From NCBI RefSeq assembly GCF_016025255.1, contig NZ_CP065592.1, forward strand, positions 62,001-126,000: DNA of 64,000 nucleotides, read 5' to 3'. Position 1 is the stretch's first letter. Each line of letters begins with the position of its first letter. Below the pieces are notes generated by a model, which saw nothing but the letters and a program-made list of their open reading frames with translations, was not told where the DNA came from and did not search any database. This stretch comes from Sphingosinicella flava. Its GTDB lineage: Bacteria; Pseudomonadota; Alphaproteobacteria; Sphingomonadales; Sphingomonadaceae. A program made the position numbers and the translations under genes. Of this stretch, positions 1-8,388 are shown one piece after another.

Positions 1-1
1 G

Positions 2-1231
2 CGCGAGGAAGCCACGCAGGATGTGGTGGCCGAGGTGAACCGCGCGCTCGGCCAGATTCCCGCGGTGCGCGGCAACGCGTCGGTGCGCTCGTCGCTCAGC
101 CGGGGCCGCGGCCAGCCGGTCAGTTTCGTGATCGCCGGTTCGACCTATGAAGACCTCGCCCGCGCCCGCGACCGCATCATCGCGGCGGCGCAGGATTATC
201 CCGGCATCGTCAATCTCGATTCCGATTATAAGGAAACCAAGCCGCAGCTCCGCATCGAAGTGGATACCCGCCGCGCGGGCGACCTTGGCGTTTCGGTCAA
301 CGATGTCAGCCAGGCGCTGCAAAGCCTCCTCGGCTCCCGCCGCGTCACCACTTATGTCGACCGGGGCGAGGAATATCGCGTCGTCATCCAGGCCGATGCC
401 GCCGCGCGCGCCACCGAGGCGAGCCTTGCCTCCATCTACGTGCGCAGCCGCACCGGCGATCTCATCCCGCTGTCGAACCTCGTCACCACGCGCGAGACGG
501 CGGGCGCGCGCGATCTCGGCCGGTTCAACAAATTGCGCGCCATCACCCTCTCCGGCGGCGTCGCGCCCGGCTATTCGCTCGGCGACGCGCTCGCCTTCCT
601 CGAGGGTCAGGCTGCTCAGTCGCCCGAAATCACGGCGGTCGGCTATCGCGGCGAGAGCCAGGCGTTCAAGGAAGCGGGCGGGTCGATCTGGATCGTCTTC
701 GGCCTCACCATCCTCGTCGTCTACCTGCTGCTCGCCGCGCAGTTCGAAAGTTTCGTCCACCCCGGCGTCATCATCACCACAGTCCCGCTCGCGGTGGCGG
801 GCGGCGTGATCGGCCTTGCGCTCATGGGGCAGACCTTCAACCTCTACAGCCAGGTCGGCATCGTCATGCTGGTGGGCCTCGCGGCCAAGAACGGCATCCT
901 GATCGTCGAATTCGCCAATCAGCTGCGCGATGCGGGCAGGGATATCGGCACCGCGATCCGCGACGCCTCGGCCCGCCGCCTCCGCCCGATCCTGATGACC
1001 TCCATCGCCACCGTGGCGGGCGCGGTGCCGCTGATGATCGCCAGCGGCGCGGGCGCGGGCGCGCGTCAGGCGATCGGCGTGGTCGTCGTGTTCGGCGTCT
1101 CGATGGCGACGGTCATCACCCTGTTTCTCATCCCGGTTCTATATTCCCGCCTCGCGCGTTACACAGGTTCACCCCAGGAAGTGACGCGCCGGTTGGAGGC
1201 CGAACTCGCAAGGCCGCTGCCCGCAGAATAA
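2..1231 (+). CDS. RND family efflux transporter permease, C-terminal part (5' end outside window)
   Basis: This is the C-terminal ~410 residues of an inner-membrane HAE1-type RND pump, which exports drugs or other hydrophobic compounds by proton exchange with an outer-membrane channel and a periplasmic adaptor. The reading frame is open from the first bases. It shows the periplasmic porter segment followed by the second transmembrane block, with the family-typical LLAAQFESF, GIVMLVGLAAKNGILIVEFA and RLRPILMTS stretches. It ends at a TAA that overlaps the ribosome binding site of the next gene. The adaptor and channel genes would lie upstream. Substrate cannot be inferred. Confidence 0.93.
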   Translation, partial: REEATQDVVAEVNRALGQIPAVRGNASVRSSLSRGRGQPVSFVIAGSTYEDLARARDRIIAAAQDYPGIVNLDSDYKETKPQLRIEVDTRRAGDLGVSVNDVSQALQSLLGSRRVTTYVDRGEEYRVVIQADAAARATEASLASIYVRSRTGDLIPLSNLVTTRETAGARDLGRFNKLRAITLSGGVAPGYSLGDALAFLEGQAAQSPEITAVGYRGESQAFKEAGGSIWIVFGLTILVVYLLLAAQFESFVHPGVIITTVPLAVAGGVIGLALMGQTFNLYSQVGIVMLVGLAAKNGILIVEFANQLRDAGRDIGTAIRDASARRLRPILMTSIATVAGAVPLMIASGAGAGARQAIGVVVVFGVSMATVITLFLIPVLYSRLARYTGSPQEVTRRLEAELARPLPAE

Positions 1232-1243
1232 GGAGTAGACGAC

Positions 1244-1753
1244 ATGGCTGACGCTGAAATGGTGCGGCGGGAAACGTCTTTCTGGCGTCATGCCGTCGTC
1301 ACGGTGCCCGCCATCCTTCTCCTTGGCCTCGCATCGGGCTGGGTGTCCAATTCGGGTTACGGCAACCCCTGGTTCGACGGCCTTGCCAAGCCGCAGGCCA
1401 TGCCGCCCGGCTGGACCTTCGGCGCGGTGTGGACGACCCTCTACATCCTTTTGGGGGTCGCGCTCGCGTTCATCCTTCAGGCGCCGAACAGCGGCACGCG
1501 GCGCACGGCGCTCATCCTGTTCGGCAGCCAAATGATGCTGAATTTCCTCTGGTCGCCGGTCTTCTTCGGCATGCACCAGCCGCGCCTCGCGCTGGCGATC
1601 ATTGTCGTGATGCTGGTCCTCTCCATCGCGACCACCTTCTGGGTCGCGCGCATCCGCAAGGCCGCCGCCTGGCTGATGGTGCCCTATATGGTGTGGCTCA
1701 GCTTCGCCTCGATCCTCAATTACGAGATCATCCGCCTCAATCCGGCATCTTAG
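1244..1753 (+). CDS. tspO: TspO/MBR family tryptophan-rich membrane protein
   Basis: A 169-residue membrane protein with five hydrophobic helices. It carries TspO landmarks: a Trp/Pro-rich first loop (NPWFDGLAKPQAMPPGW) and the helix with MMLNFLWSPVFFG. TspO proteins bind porphyrins and cholesterol-like ligands and modulate tetrapyrrole and stress responses in alphaproteobacteria. The ATG follows AAGGAG by eight bases, and this ribosome binding site overlaps the stop of the RND pump gene, so the two are probably cotranscribed. The molecular role here is not deducible. Confidence 0.9.
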   Translation: MADAEMVRRETSFWRHAVVTVPAILLLGLASGWVSNSGYGNPWFDGLAKPQAMPPGWTFGAVWTTLYILLGVALAFILQAPNSGTRRTALILFGSQMMLNFLWSPVFFGMHQPRLALAIIVVMLVLSIATTFWVARIRKAAAWLMVPYMVWLSFASILNYEIIRLNPAS

Positions 1754-1776
1754 TGTCCCGGCGAAGGCCGGGATCC
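1754..1776. repeat. REP-like palindrome (CCCGGCGAAGGCCGGG variant)
   Basis: A short palindrome, CCCGGC-N4-GCCGGG with GTC before it and ATCC after it. It is a GC-rich variant of the ATTCCAGC-N4-GCTGGAAT palindromes found elsewhere in the window. It lies just after tspO and could also stabilise or terminate the transcript. Confidence 0.6.
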
Positions 1777-1902
1777 AGCCGCTCGATCCGTGTCGCTGGG
1801 CTCCGGCCTCCGCCGGAGCACTGCCTCTTGCGATGGCTTGGCTCTTGCGATGGCTTGGCTGAGCTCCGATATTGACCAAAGATTTTTGAGGAGTCCCGAC
1901 CG

Positions 1903-2214
1903 ATGCAATCCCAGAACCGCCTGTTCGACGATTTCGTGAAGATGATGAACGGCGCGGCCGGAACGCTGGCCGGCATGGGCCGCGAGGCGCAGGAAAATAT
2001 GCGCGAAAAGTTCCGCGAAGGTATTGCAGGGATGGATTTCGTCAGCCGCGACGAATTCGAAGCGGCCAAGGCCATCGCGGTCGCCGCGCGTGAAGAAAAT
2101 GCGCTGCTGAAAGCGCGGATCGAGGCTTTGGAAGCAAAGATCGGCGCCGAACCCGCCGCCGGAAAGGCGCCGCGTCCGCGCAAGCCCGCGGGTAAGCCCG
2201 GACCGGACGCCTGA
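1903..2214 (+). CDS. ubiK: UbiK-type accessory factor (BMFP domain)
   Basis: A 103-residue, mostly helical protein whose C-terminal coiled coil (about residues 45-80, FVSRDEFEAAKAIA then ENALLKARIEALEAKI) is the BMFP/UbiK signature. UbiK homologues assist the soluble aerobic ubiquinone biosynthesis complex in enterobacteria, and related proteins have membrane-fusogenic activity. The tail is a basic Pro/Lys/Arg-rich extension. The ATG is preceded by GAGGAG at a good distance. Assignment to ubiquinone synthesis rests on family membership only. Confidence 0.8.
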   Translation: MQSQNRLFDDFVKMMNGAAGTLAGMGREAQENMREKFREGIAGMDFVSRDEFEAAKAIAVAAREENALLKARIEALEAKIGAEPAAGKAPRPRKPAGKPGPDA

Positions 2215-2248
2215 CCTTACTTTTCCTTCATCCTTCTACCCTCTTCTC

Positions 2249-2274
2249 GTCATTCCAGCGAAAGCTGGAATCTA
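2249..2274. repeat. REP-like palindrome
   Basis: One copy of the window's main palindrome, ATTCCAGCGAAAGCTGGAAT, preceded by GTC, in the 170-bp gap between ubiK and the YbjN-domain gene. Close copies occur near 33.6, 42.7 and 58.1 kb. Confidence 0.75.
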
Positions 2275-2384
2275 GACGATCTCTCCGCCTGTGGAATCCG
2301 GATATCCACAGCTTATTGCTGCCAATCTCTTGCGCCGTGCGTTTCGACCATGCACGGTTTCTTTCGCAACAGAGCGGGTGAGCG

Positions 2385-2894
2385 ATGAATACGGACGAGT
2401 ATGAGCTGGAACGGGAGACGAGCGCTCCCATCGACATGCTCGAACATTATTTCGCCGCGCATGGCTGGGCGTTCGAGCGGAGCGGGGACGAGGAAATCGT
2501 CGCCACCTTCCAGGGCAGCTGGACCCAATATGAGCTGCGCGCGATCTGGCGGGAAGAGGATCAAGTCCTCCAGTTCCTTGCCCTCCCGGACATTCGCGTC
2601 CAGGCCGAAAAGCGCGCCGCGACCTATGAGACGATCGGCCTCATCAACGAGCAGCTCTGGCTCGGCCATTTCGAGCTTTGGACCTCTTCCGGCCTTGTCC
2701 TCTTCCGTCACGCGGCGCTGTTGGAGGGTGAGGAAGGCGGCGTCCTGAGCCTCATCCAGGCCGAAACGCTGGTCGAAGCGGCGATCGAGGAATGCGAGCG
2801 CTTCTATCCGGTCTTCCAGTTCGTCCTCTGGGCCGACAAGACGCCGCAGGAGGCCATCGCCGCTGCGCTTATCGAAACGCAGGGCGAGGCGTGA
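2385..2894 (+). CDS. YbjN domain-containing protein
   Basis: A 169-residue soluble protein with the YbjN (DUF1790) fold. It starts with a tandem acidic/aromatic domain (PIDMLEHYFAAHGWAFERSG) and later has GLINEQLWLGHFELW and VEAAIEECERFYPVFQFVLW. YbjN proteins resemble type III secretion chaperones and are linked to stress tolerance, without a defined reaction. The stop codon overlaps the GTG start of proC, which implies translational coupling. In Sphingomonadales this pair commonly neighbours, but a functional link to proline synthesis is not shown. Confidence 0.85.
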   Translation: MNTDEYELERETSAPIDMLEHYFAAHGWAFERSGDEEIVATFQGSWTQYELRAIWREEDQVLQFLALPDIRVQAEKRAATYETIGLINEQLWLGHFELWTSSGLVLFRHAALLEGEEGGVLSLIQAETLVEAAIEECERFYPVFQFVLWADKTPQEAIAAALIETQGEA

Positions 2895-3709
2895 GCCTGC
2901 CGCCGCTGCCGGGGCCGTTCTGGCTGATCGGCTGCGGCAACATGGCGGGCGCGATGCTCGACGGCTGGATGGCGGCGGGCATGGATCCGGCGCGGATCAC
3001 CGTCGTGCGGCCGAGTGGGAAGGAGGTAGGGCATGGTGTCCGCGTCCTCCCCGTGCTTCCCGAGGATGAGGTGCCGGCACTCGTCCTTCTAGGGGTGAAG
3101 CCGCAGAAGCTGGACGAAGTTGCGCCGATGCTCGCGCCCGCTCTCGAGCCGCGGACAATCCTCGTTTCCATCCTCGCCGGGACACGGGCGGATACGCTGC
3201 GTGCCCGTTTTGCAGCACCGCGCACTATCGTCCGCGCCATGCCGAACACCCCTGTTCGTTTGCACAAAGGTGTCGTCGGTCTTTTTGCCAAGGACGGCGA
3301 TCGGGACGCAAGGACGCTTGTGCAAGACCTGATGGCTACGCTCGGCGCGGCGGAATGGGTGGAGGATGAGGATTTGTTCGACCTCGTCACTGCGCTCGCG
3401 GGCAGCGGCCCTGCTTTTCTCTACCGTTTCATCGACGCGCTGGGGCAGGCGGCGGCCGATCTTGGCCTTCCCGGGGAGCAGGCGGCCCGCTTGGCCCTCG
3501 CCACCGTCGAGGGTGCGTCCGCGCTCGCGGCGGAACGGGCGGAAAGCCCCGCCATGCTCGCCGACCGCGTGGCGAGCCCCGGCGGCTCGACCCGGGCCGG
3601 GCTCGATATCCTCGATCGCGAGGATGGCCTCGCCGCGCTCCTCAAGGAGACGCTTTCCGCCTCGGCCCAGCGCAACCGCGAACTCGCGGCTATGACGCAA
3701 GGACGCTAG
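2891..3709 (+). CDS. proC: pyrroline-5-carboxylate reductase
   Basis: This 272-residue cytoplasmic enzyme reduces 1-pyrroline-5-carboxylate to proline with NAD(P)H, the last step of proline synthesis. The N-terminal dinucleotide fold shows GCGNMAGAM, and the C-terminal dimerisation domain carries the ProC signature region (ALAGSGPAFLYRFIDAL and ASPGGSTRAGLDIL). The chosen GTG start overlaps the upstream TGA by three bases and places the Rossmann motif about 13 residues from the N terminus. Length is normal for the family. Confidence 0.95.
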   Translation: MSLPPLPGPFWLIGCGNMAGAMLDGWMAAGMDPARITVVRPSGKEVGHGVRVLPVLPEDEVPALVLLGVKPQKLDEVAPMLAPALEPRTILVSILAGTRADTLRARFAAPRTIVRAMPNTPVRLHKGVVGLFAKDGDRDARTLVQDLMATLGAAEWVEDEDLFDLVTALAGSGPAFLYRFIDALGQAAADLGLPGEQAARLALATVEGASALAAERAESPAMLADRVASPGGSTRAGLDILDREDGLAALLKETLSASAQRNRELAAMTQGR

Positions 3710-3721
3710 CACCCCCCTCTC

Positions 3722-3750
3722 ACCGTCCCGCCTGCGCGGGAATGACGGGA
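3722..3750. repeat. REP-like palindrome (GC-rich variant)
   Basis: An imperfect palindrome of the form GTCCCGC-N-GCGGGAATGAC directly after proC. It may act as a 3' hairpin for the ybjN-proC transcript. Confidence 0.5.
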
Positions 3751-3789
3751 AAGAAATGGTAGCCGGACCGTGCAGGCGGGCTGTTCAAA

Positions 3790-3912
3790 CCATTTTCCTA
3801 CAGTTTCGCTTCCATGTTAGGGATGATCCTCATCTGTTGAGCCGTCCTTTCCGCTCGAAAGGGCGGAAATTGACAAAACTGACGGAATCGCCGTGCGAAC
3901 GTCTCAATCCCG
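3790..3912 (+). promoter_or_regulatory. bipartite intergenic motif upstream of ilvE (copy 1)
   Basis: The 297-bp gap ahead of ilvE holds CATTTTCCTACAG (about 3794), a small hairpin near 3846-3867 (CCTTTC/GAAAGG), and a block at 3866-3907 containing TGACAAAACTGACGG followed by TCGCCGTGC. The same two blocks, in the same order and orientation relative to the downstream gene, lie before the glycosyltransferase gene that starts at 33349. The second block sits about 100-140 bases before ilvE and includes a TTGACA that could be a -35 element, but no convincing -10 follows. A regulatory site or a small RNA are both possible. Confidence 0.55.
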
Positions 3913-4006
3913 TCAACTTAGGGAAGCGTCGAATGCCTGGCCGGGTGCGAGTTGACCGGCCGACGGGTCAGCCCTATCGCGGCGCGATGAAAAAGGGGGA
4001 TGAATT

Positions 4007-4903
4007 GTGAGCATATCTGACCAGCAAAATTATGATGATCGCGACGGTTGGATCTGGCTGGATGGCAAGCTCGTGCCCTGGCGCGAAGCCAATGTGCATG
4101 TCCTGACCCACGCGCTTCATTATGCTTCCTCGGTCTTCGAGGGTCAGCGCGCTTATGGCGGCGAGATTTTCGAGCTCACCAAACATAGCGAACGGCTGAA
4201 GAAGAGCGGTGAAATCCTGGGCTTCGAAATCCCCTATTCTGTCGCGCAAATCGACGAGGCCTGCCGCGAGGTGCTGCGCGCCAACGACCTTCAGGACGCC
4301 TATGTGCGCCCGGTCGCCTGGCGCGGGTCGGAGCAGATGGGCGTCTCCGCCCAGCGCTCGAAGATCCATCTTGCCGTCGCGGCCTGGTATTGGGGCGCTT
4401 ATTTCGGGGAGGAGGCGATCAAGAAAGGCCTCAATCTCGCCATTTCGCCCTGGCGCCGACCCGCACCCTATACAGCGCCGGTCCAATCCAAGGCGTCGGG
4501 CCTTTACATGATCTGCACCATGGCCCGCCACGAAGTGCAGGCGAAGGGTTATGACGACGCGCTGATGTTCGACTGGCGCGGCCAGGTGGCCGAAGGCACC
4601 GGCGCCAATGCTTTCTTCATCAAGGACGGCAAGCTCTATACCCCGACGCCCGATTGCTTCCTGAACGGCATCACCCGTCAGACGGTGATGAATCTTGCCC
4701 GCCGCCGCGGGATCGAGGTGATCGAACGCGCGATCTGGCCGGACGAGCTCGAATCCTTCGAACAATTCTTTCTGACGGGCAGCGCGGCGGAAGTCACGCC
4801 GGTCCGCGCCGCGGGTCCGTGGAATTTCGAGGTCGGCGATCTGACGATGCAGCTCCGCAAGGACTATCTCGATCTCGTCAATCGTCGCATTTCAAACAGC
4901 TAA
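4007..4903 (+). CDS. ilvE: branched-chain amino acid aminotransferase
   Basis: This 298-residue PLP enzyme of fold type IV transfers the amino group between glutamate and the 2-oxo acids of leucine, isoleucine and valine. The PLP lysine is K162 in VQSKASGLY. Other class-IV landmarks are HALHYASSVFEG, the EGTGANAFF cofactor loop and TPTPDCFLNGITRQ. The GTG start is preceded by a GGGGGA ribosome binding site. It is monocistronic, with a long leader that carries a motif shared with another locus in the window. Confidence 0.95.
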   Translation: MSISDQQNYDDRDGWIWLDGKLVPWREANVHVLTHALHYASSVFEGQRAYGGEIFELTKHSERLKKSGEILGFEIPYSVAQIDEACREVLRANDLQDAYVRPVAWRGSEQMGVSAQRSKIHLAVAAWYWGAYFGEEAIKKGLNLAISPWRRPAPYTAPVQSKASGLYMICTMARHEVQAKGYDDALMFDWRGQVAEGTGANAFFIKDGKLYTPTPDCFLNGITRQTVMNLARRRGIEVIERAIWPDELESFEQFFLTGSAAEVTPVRAAGPWNFEVGDLTMQLRKDYLDLVNRRISNS

Positions 4904-4918
4904 GGGCTTTTCTTGCAC

Positions 4919-4944
4919 GAAGAGCGGCGATAAGGCCGCTCTTC
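4919..4944 (+). terminator. hairpin after ilvE
   Basis: GAAGAGCGGC and GCCGCTCTTC form a ten-base-pair stem around a six-base loop, 15 bases after the ilvE stop. There is no strong T run after it, so it could be a weak terminator or a transcript-stabilising hairpin just before the tRNA gene. Confidence 0.5.
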
Positions 4945-4953
4945 CACGCGCAT

Positions 4954-5028
4954 TGGGGCGTCGCCAAGCGGTAAGGCACCGGTTTTTGGTACCGGCATTC
5001 GCAGGTTCGAATCCTGCCGCCCCAGCCA
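4954..5028 (+). tRNA. tRNA-Gln (anticodon TTG)
   Basis: The acceptor stem TGGGGCG pairs with CGCCCCA, followed by discriminator G and an encoded CCA. The anticodon stem CCGGT/ACCGG encloses the loop TTTTGGT, giving anticodon TTG at 4986-4988, which reads CAA and CAG glutamine codons. The T arm contains GGTTCGAATCC. All arms are canonical, so this is a functional single-copy tRNA in this window. Confidence 0.97.
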
Positions 5029-5077
5029 GCGCGTGAGATGTGGCAGGTGGAGCCACTTCATGGGGAAGGTTCAAATC

Positions 5078-5596
5078 ATGCGTTATCTCGTCATTTCCGC
5101 CGCCGCTCTGGCGCTCGCCGCTTGCGGCCAGCAGCAGGATTCGAACGGTAGCGCCGAAGCCGGCAAGACCGGGGAAACGGCCGCCGCGGACGGTGCGCTG
5201 AAGATCGGCGCCGACGGCGTGCCGCAATTCCGCCCCGGCGCCTGGGAAATGACGGAAAGCGGCGACAACGCCAACGAAACGCGCCGCGAATGCCTGGGCG
5301 CGGACGCCAACCCACAGCTGCGCGAAGAATTGACCCGCTCCTATCCCAAGGAGTGCAAGGTGGAGCGCGACAGCAATTCGGGGCGTCTGTTCGTCAAGGC
5401 GTCCTGCCCGCAAAACGGCCTCACCATCGATTCCGAAATCGAAGTGACCGGCAGCGATACCGCGATGAACATGCGGATCGGCGCCTTCGTCACCATGCCC
5501 GACGGCAAGCGTCAGGGCGGCGAGACCCGGATTGTCGGCCGCTGGGTCGGTCAATGCCCGGCGGGCGTGCAACCGGGTGATTCGATCGAAGGCTGA
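5078..5596 (+). CDS. DUF3617-family lipoprotein
   Basis: A 172-residue predicted lipoprotein with signal peptide MRYLVISAAALALAAC and a LAAC lipobox (Cys16). After a Ser/Ala/Glu-rich linker comes a domain starting FRPGAWEMT with paired cysteines (RRECLG, KECKVE, ASCPQNG, GQCPAG), typical of the DUF3617 proteins common in Sphingomonadales. The chosen ATG follows GGGGAAGG. Its function is unknown; the cysteine pattern suggests periplasmic disulphides. It follows the tRNA gene and is convergent with the diguanylate cyclase. Confidence 0.82.
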   Translation: MRYLVISAAALALAACGQQQDSNGSAEAGKTGETAAADGALKIGADGVPQFRPGAWEMTESGDNANETRRECLGADANPQLREELTRSYPKECKVERDSNSGRLFVKASCPQNGLTIDSEIEVTGSDTAMNMRIGAFVTMPDGKRQGGETRIVGRWVGQCPAGVQPGDSIEG

Positions 5597-5604
5597 GCCC
5601 TCCT

Positions 5605-6780
5605 TCAGGAGGATAGGGCCGCCAGCCGCAACGGCGGCGGCTGGCCGATCGTCGCCGCGACCGCGAGGCTGCATCGGCCGCGCGATTTCGCCTGATAGAG
5701 CGCGTTGTCGGCCGCGCTGAGCAGGTCGGCGAGCCCTTTCCCATGATCGGGCGAAAAGGCGATACCGGCGCTGACGCCCACTTCGATGGCGTGGTGCCCG
5801 ATGAGATAGGGTTGCGCCGCGATGGCATCGATAATCCCGGCGCCGACCTCCAGCGCGGTCTCGCGGTCGTTCCCGCTTCCCGCCATGACGAATTCGTCGC
5901 CGCCGATGCGGGCGGCGATCAAGCCTCCGCGCGTGATCGCCTGAAGCCGTTCGCCGACCATGGCGAGCAGGCTGTCGCCCGCCGCATGACCCATCCGGTC
6001 GTTGACCGCCTTGAACCCGTCGAGATCGAGGTAGAAGAGGGTGAGGGGCGTGTTCGCCAGCGTCTCGCATTCCTCCAGTTGCCGTTCGAGGCCGATGCGG
6101 TTGAGCAGGCCGGTCAGCAGGTCGTGCCGGGCGAGGTGGTCGTTTTCCTGTTCCGCCTGCATCGTCGACACCAGCATGCGGTTGAGGCGGAAGGCAGCCG
6201 CCGTCATCGCGTAGAGATAGAAAGGGATTTGAAACAGCGTCAGCAAGAATACCGGCTCGCCGCTCAGCACCCCCGCCACCATGCACGGCCCAAGGCTGAG
6301 GGCGATCATCACGCCGACAAGGCGCGGCGCGCTGAAATTGCGGAAGCAGATGCCGCCGCACATCGCGGCCGCCGACAGGCAGGCAAGGGCGGCCGCCATC
6401 CAGTCGCCGCTCGCCACACTGATGAAGGTGCCGAAGCCGACGCTGCCCGCCCACAAAACGCCAAGGCCGACATAAAGGTCGGTCAAGCGTTCGATGCCGA
6501 TGAAGTTGCGCCGCTGCGCCTGCAGGAGCACGGCGAGGCGGACCAGGCACAGGGTTACTTCCAGCGTCAGCCACAGGAGGAAAAGGCCGTACTGCAAACG
6601 TGAAGCGATGACCGCAGCGACGCTGATCGTATTGAGGACGCCGCCCGCGAAAATGGGAAGCGTGCCGTAAAGGCCGTTGACGAGGGAGGTGCGGATCGCC
6701 GTTGGAACTTCGATTCCGGGATCGACCAGCCAGCGGGTGATTCGCCAGAGCGGCGCCGGCTGTTGCCGTGTTTGCTGCAT
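5605..6780 (-). CDS. membrane-anchored diguanylate cyclase (GGDEF)
   Basis: This 391-residue protein has about six hydrophobic helices in residues 30-200, then a GGDEF domain that makes cyclic di-GMP from two GTP. The active-site signature GGDEF is at residues 293-297, with the GTP-binding stretch FYLDLDGFKAVND before it. The allosteric I-site (RxxD, nine residues before GGDEF) reads RGGL, so product inhibition is probably lost. The N-terminal sensor is not a type I can name. It is transcribed alone and convergent with the DUF3617 gene. Confidence 0.93.
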   Translation of the reverse strand: MQQTRQQPAPLWRITRWLVDPGIEVPTAIRTSLVNGLYGTLPIFAGGVLNTISVAAVIASRLQYGLFLLWLTLEVTLCLVRLAVLLQAQRRNFIGIERLTDLYVGLGVLWAGSVGFGTFISVASGDWMAAALACLSAAAMCGGICFRNFSAPRLVGVMIALSLGPCMVAGVLSGEPVFLLTLFQIPFYLYAMTAAAFRLNRMLVSTMQAEQENDHLARHDLLTGLLNRIGLERQLEECETLANTPLTLFYLDLDGFKAVNDRMGHAAGDSLLAMVGERLQAITRGGLIAARIGGDEFVMAGSGNDRETALEVGAGIIDAIAAQPYLIGHHAIEVGVSAGIAFSPDHGKGLADLLSAADNALYQAKSRGRCSLAVAATIGQPPPLRLAALSS

Positions 6781-7037
6781 CTGTCTCGTCCCTTCCTCGC
6801 CGCCCCGCGCGCAGTTCGCCTATTCTTAGCGTGGTAAGGTTAATCATCTGTAATGACAGAGACATATCGCCTTAGTCTTGCATGCCGTACGGGAAAGCGA
6901 GGGCGCCGCCGTGGCACGGTCGGTCATCGTCCGTTCACCCGGATTTCTTCAAAAAGCGCGCCTGTCGGGCGAAAGGAACAGCAATGGCTAAAACCCATCT
7001 GGCCCCGCCGCCCGCTTTGCCATAGAAAGACGAGGCT

Positions 7038-8309
7038 ATGAAAAACTCGATCCGCTCCCTGCTCGCAACGGCCGCACTGGCCGGATTCGCCGCGCCGTCG
7101 CTCGCTCAACTCCAGGAGGGCGAGAAGCCGACAGAGGAACAGGTGAAAGCCGGAGAGGCACCCGCGACCCGCACCTTCGAAGGGGAGCTTGCGATCCGAT
7201 CGCTTCAGAATCCGGTCATGGCGCCGCTTTGGACCCGCGAGGCCGCGCAGGAACTGCTCGCATATGTGGAGGGCGTCGGCCAGGAAGGCCTGACTCCCGC
7301 CGATTACGCGCCGGACGCGTTGCGCGCCGCACTTTCGGGCACGGATGAAATGGCGCTCCGTACGGCGGCGACCGACAGCTTTCTTCGCCTATCGTCCGAT
7401 CTGGCGCTCGGCCATGTGCGTGGGAAGGGCCGGATCGATTGGCACATGCAGGATCCCGATCTCGACGGGAATAAGCAATATGCGCTGATGGAAAGCGCGG
7501 TGCGCGACAACAAGGTGCGCGCCACCCTGGACGGCCTGTTGCCGACCCATCCCCAATATGCGGAGCTGAAAGAGGTTCTCGCCGTCACCACCGACAAGGC
7601 GGTGGCGGACAAAGCGCGCGCCAATCTCGAACGCTGGCGCTGGCTGCCGCGCGACCTTGGTCCGCGTTACGTGATCGTCAATGTGCCGGCCTTCACCGCT
7701 GCCATCGTAGAGAACGGCCAGGTGACCGCCCGGCACCGCGCGGTCGTCGGCGCGGTGAAGACCAAGACGCCGCAATTAAGCGCGGTCGCGACCGGCGTGA
7801 TCTTCAATCCATGGTGGGAAGTGCCCGCCAGCATCACGCCTGAAGTGCGCGGCAAGGCGGGCTATGTGGCCGTGAAGGCGGGCAATGGCGTCCGTTACCG
7901 TCAGCCGCCGGGCCCGGGCAATGCGCTCGGCCGGATGAAGGTGGTGATGCCCAACAACTACGCCATCTACCTGCACGATACGCCGTCCAAGCAATATTTC
8001 TCCCGTGCCGCGCGTGCGTTGAGCCATGGCTGCATCCGGACGCAGGACGCGCTGGGTTTTGCGCGCAAGCTGCTCGACAATCCGGAATGGAGCCAGGAGA
8101 AGATCAACCGGACGATCGCGTCGGGCAAGACCGCGCAAGCCAAGACTCGTGTCGATACGCCGGTCTACATCGCTTACTTCACCGCCGCGGCGGCGAAGGA
8201 CAAAGGCGGGATCATTTCCTATGATGACGTCTACGGCCGCGATAAGACCGTGATCGCGGGCCTCAACGACAAGGCCGGCAACAGCATGGCGGCGGCAGCC
8301 AGCAAGTAA
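7038..8309 (+). CDS. L,D-transpeptidase, YcbB/LdtD-like
   Basis: A 423-residue periplasmic enzyme with signal peptide MKNSIRSLLATAALAGFAAPSLA. Family members form 3-3 cross-links in peptidoglycan. The N-terminal scaffold region (about residues 50-190) contains YVEGVGQEGLTPADYAPDAL, typical of YcbB-type proteins. The YkuD catalytic domain has HDTPSK and SHGCIR with the nucleophile at Cys332. A separate PG-binding domain is not obvious. The 257-bp region before it holds no gene that I recognise. A second, different L,D-transpeptidase-fold gene lies just downstream on the other strand. Confidence 0.9.
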   Translation: MKNSIRSLLATAALAGFAAPSLAQLQEGEKPTEEQVKAGEAPATRTFEGELAIRSLQNPVMAPLWTREAAQELLAYVEGVGQEGLTPADYAPDALRAALSGTDEMALRTAATDSFLRLSSDLALGHVRGKGRIDWHMQDPDLDGNKQYALMESAVRDNKVRATLDGLLPTHPQYAELKEVLAVTTDKAVADKARANLERWRWLPRDLGPRYVIVNVPAFTAAIVENGQVTARHRAVVGAVKTKTPQLSAVATGVIFNPWWEVPASITPEVRGKAGYVAVKAGNGVRYRQPPGPGNALGRMKVVMPNNYAIYLHDTPSKQYFSRAARALSHGCIRTQDALGFARKLLDNPEWSQEKINRTIASGKTAQAKTRVDTPVYIAYFTAAAAKDKGGIISYDDVYGRDKTVIAGLNDKAGNSMAAAASK

Positions 8310-8318
8310 ATCCTGTAT

Positions 8319-8340
8319 GTCCCGGCGAGAGCCGGGCCTC
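8319..8340. repeat. REP-like palindrome (GC-rich variant)
   Basis: GTCCCGGCGAGAGCCGGG lies between the convergent L,D-transpeptidase genes. It has the same architecture as the copy after tspO. Confidence 0.5.
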
Positions 8341-8388
8341 GGATAGGCGGAAGTGGAAAGGTTGTTTCACTTCCGCCTGCGAGTGGCC

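Noticed and set aside
3756..4010. Small open frame of 84 codons before ilvE
   Set aside because: No ribosome binding site or conserved features; the region is better explained by the shared intergenic motif and the ilvE leader.
4892..6865. A long 657-codon minus-strand frame overlapping the diguanylate cyclase and DUF3617 genes
   Set aside because: The GGDEF protein is in another frame with clear motifs; the longer frame is without family signals and also runs over the tRNA.
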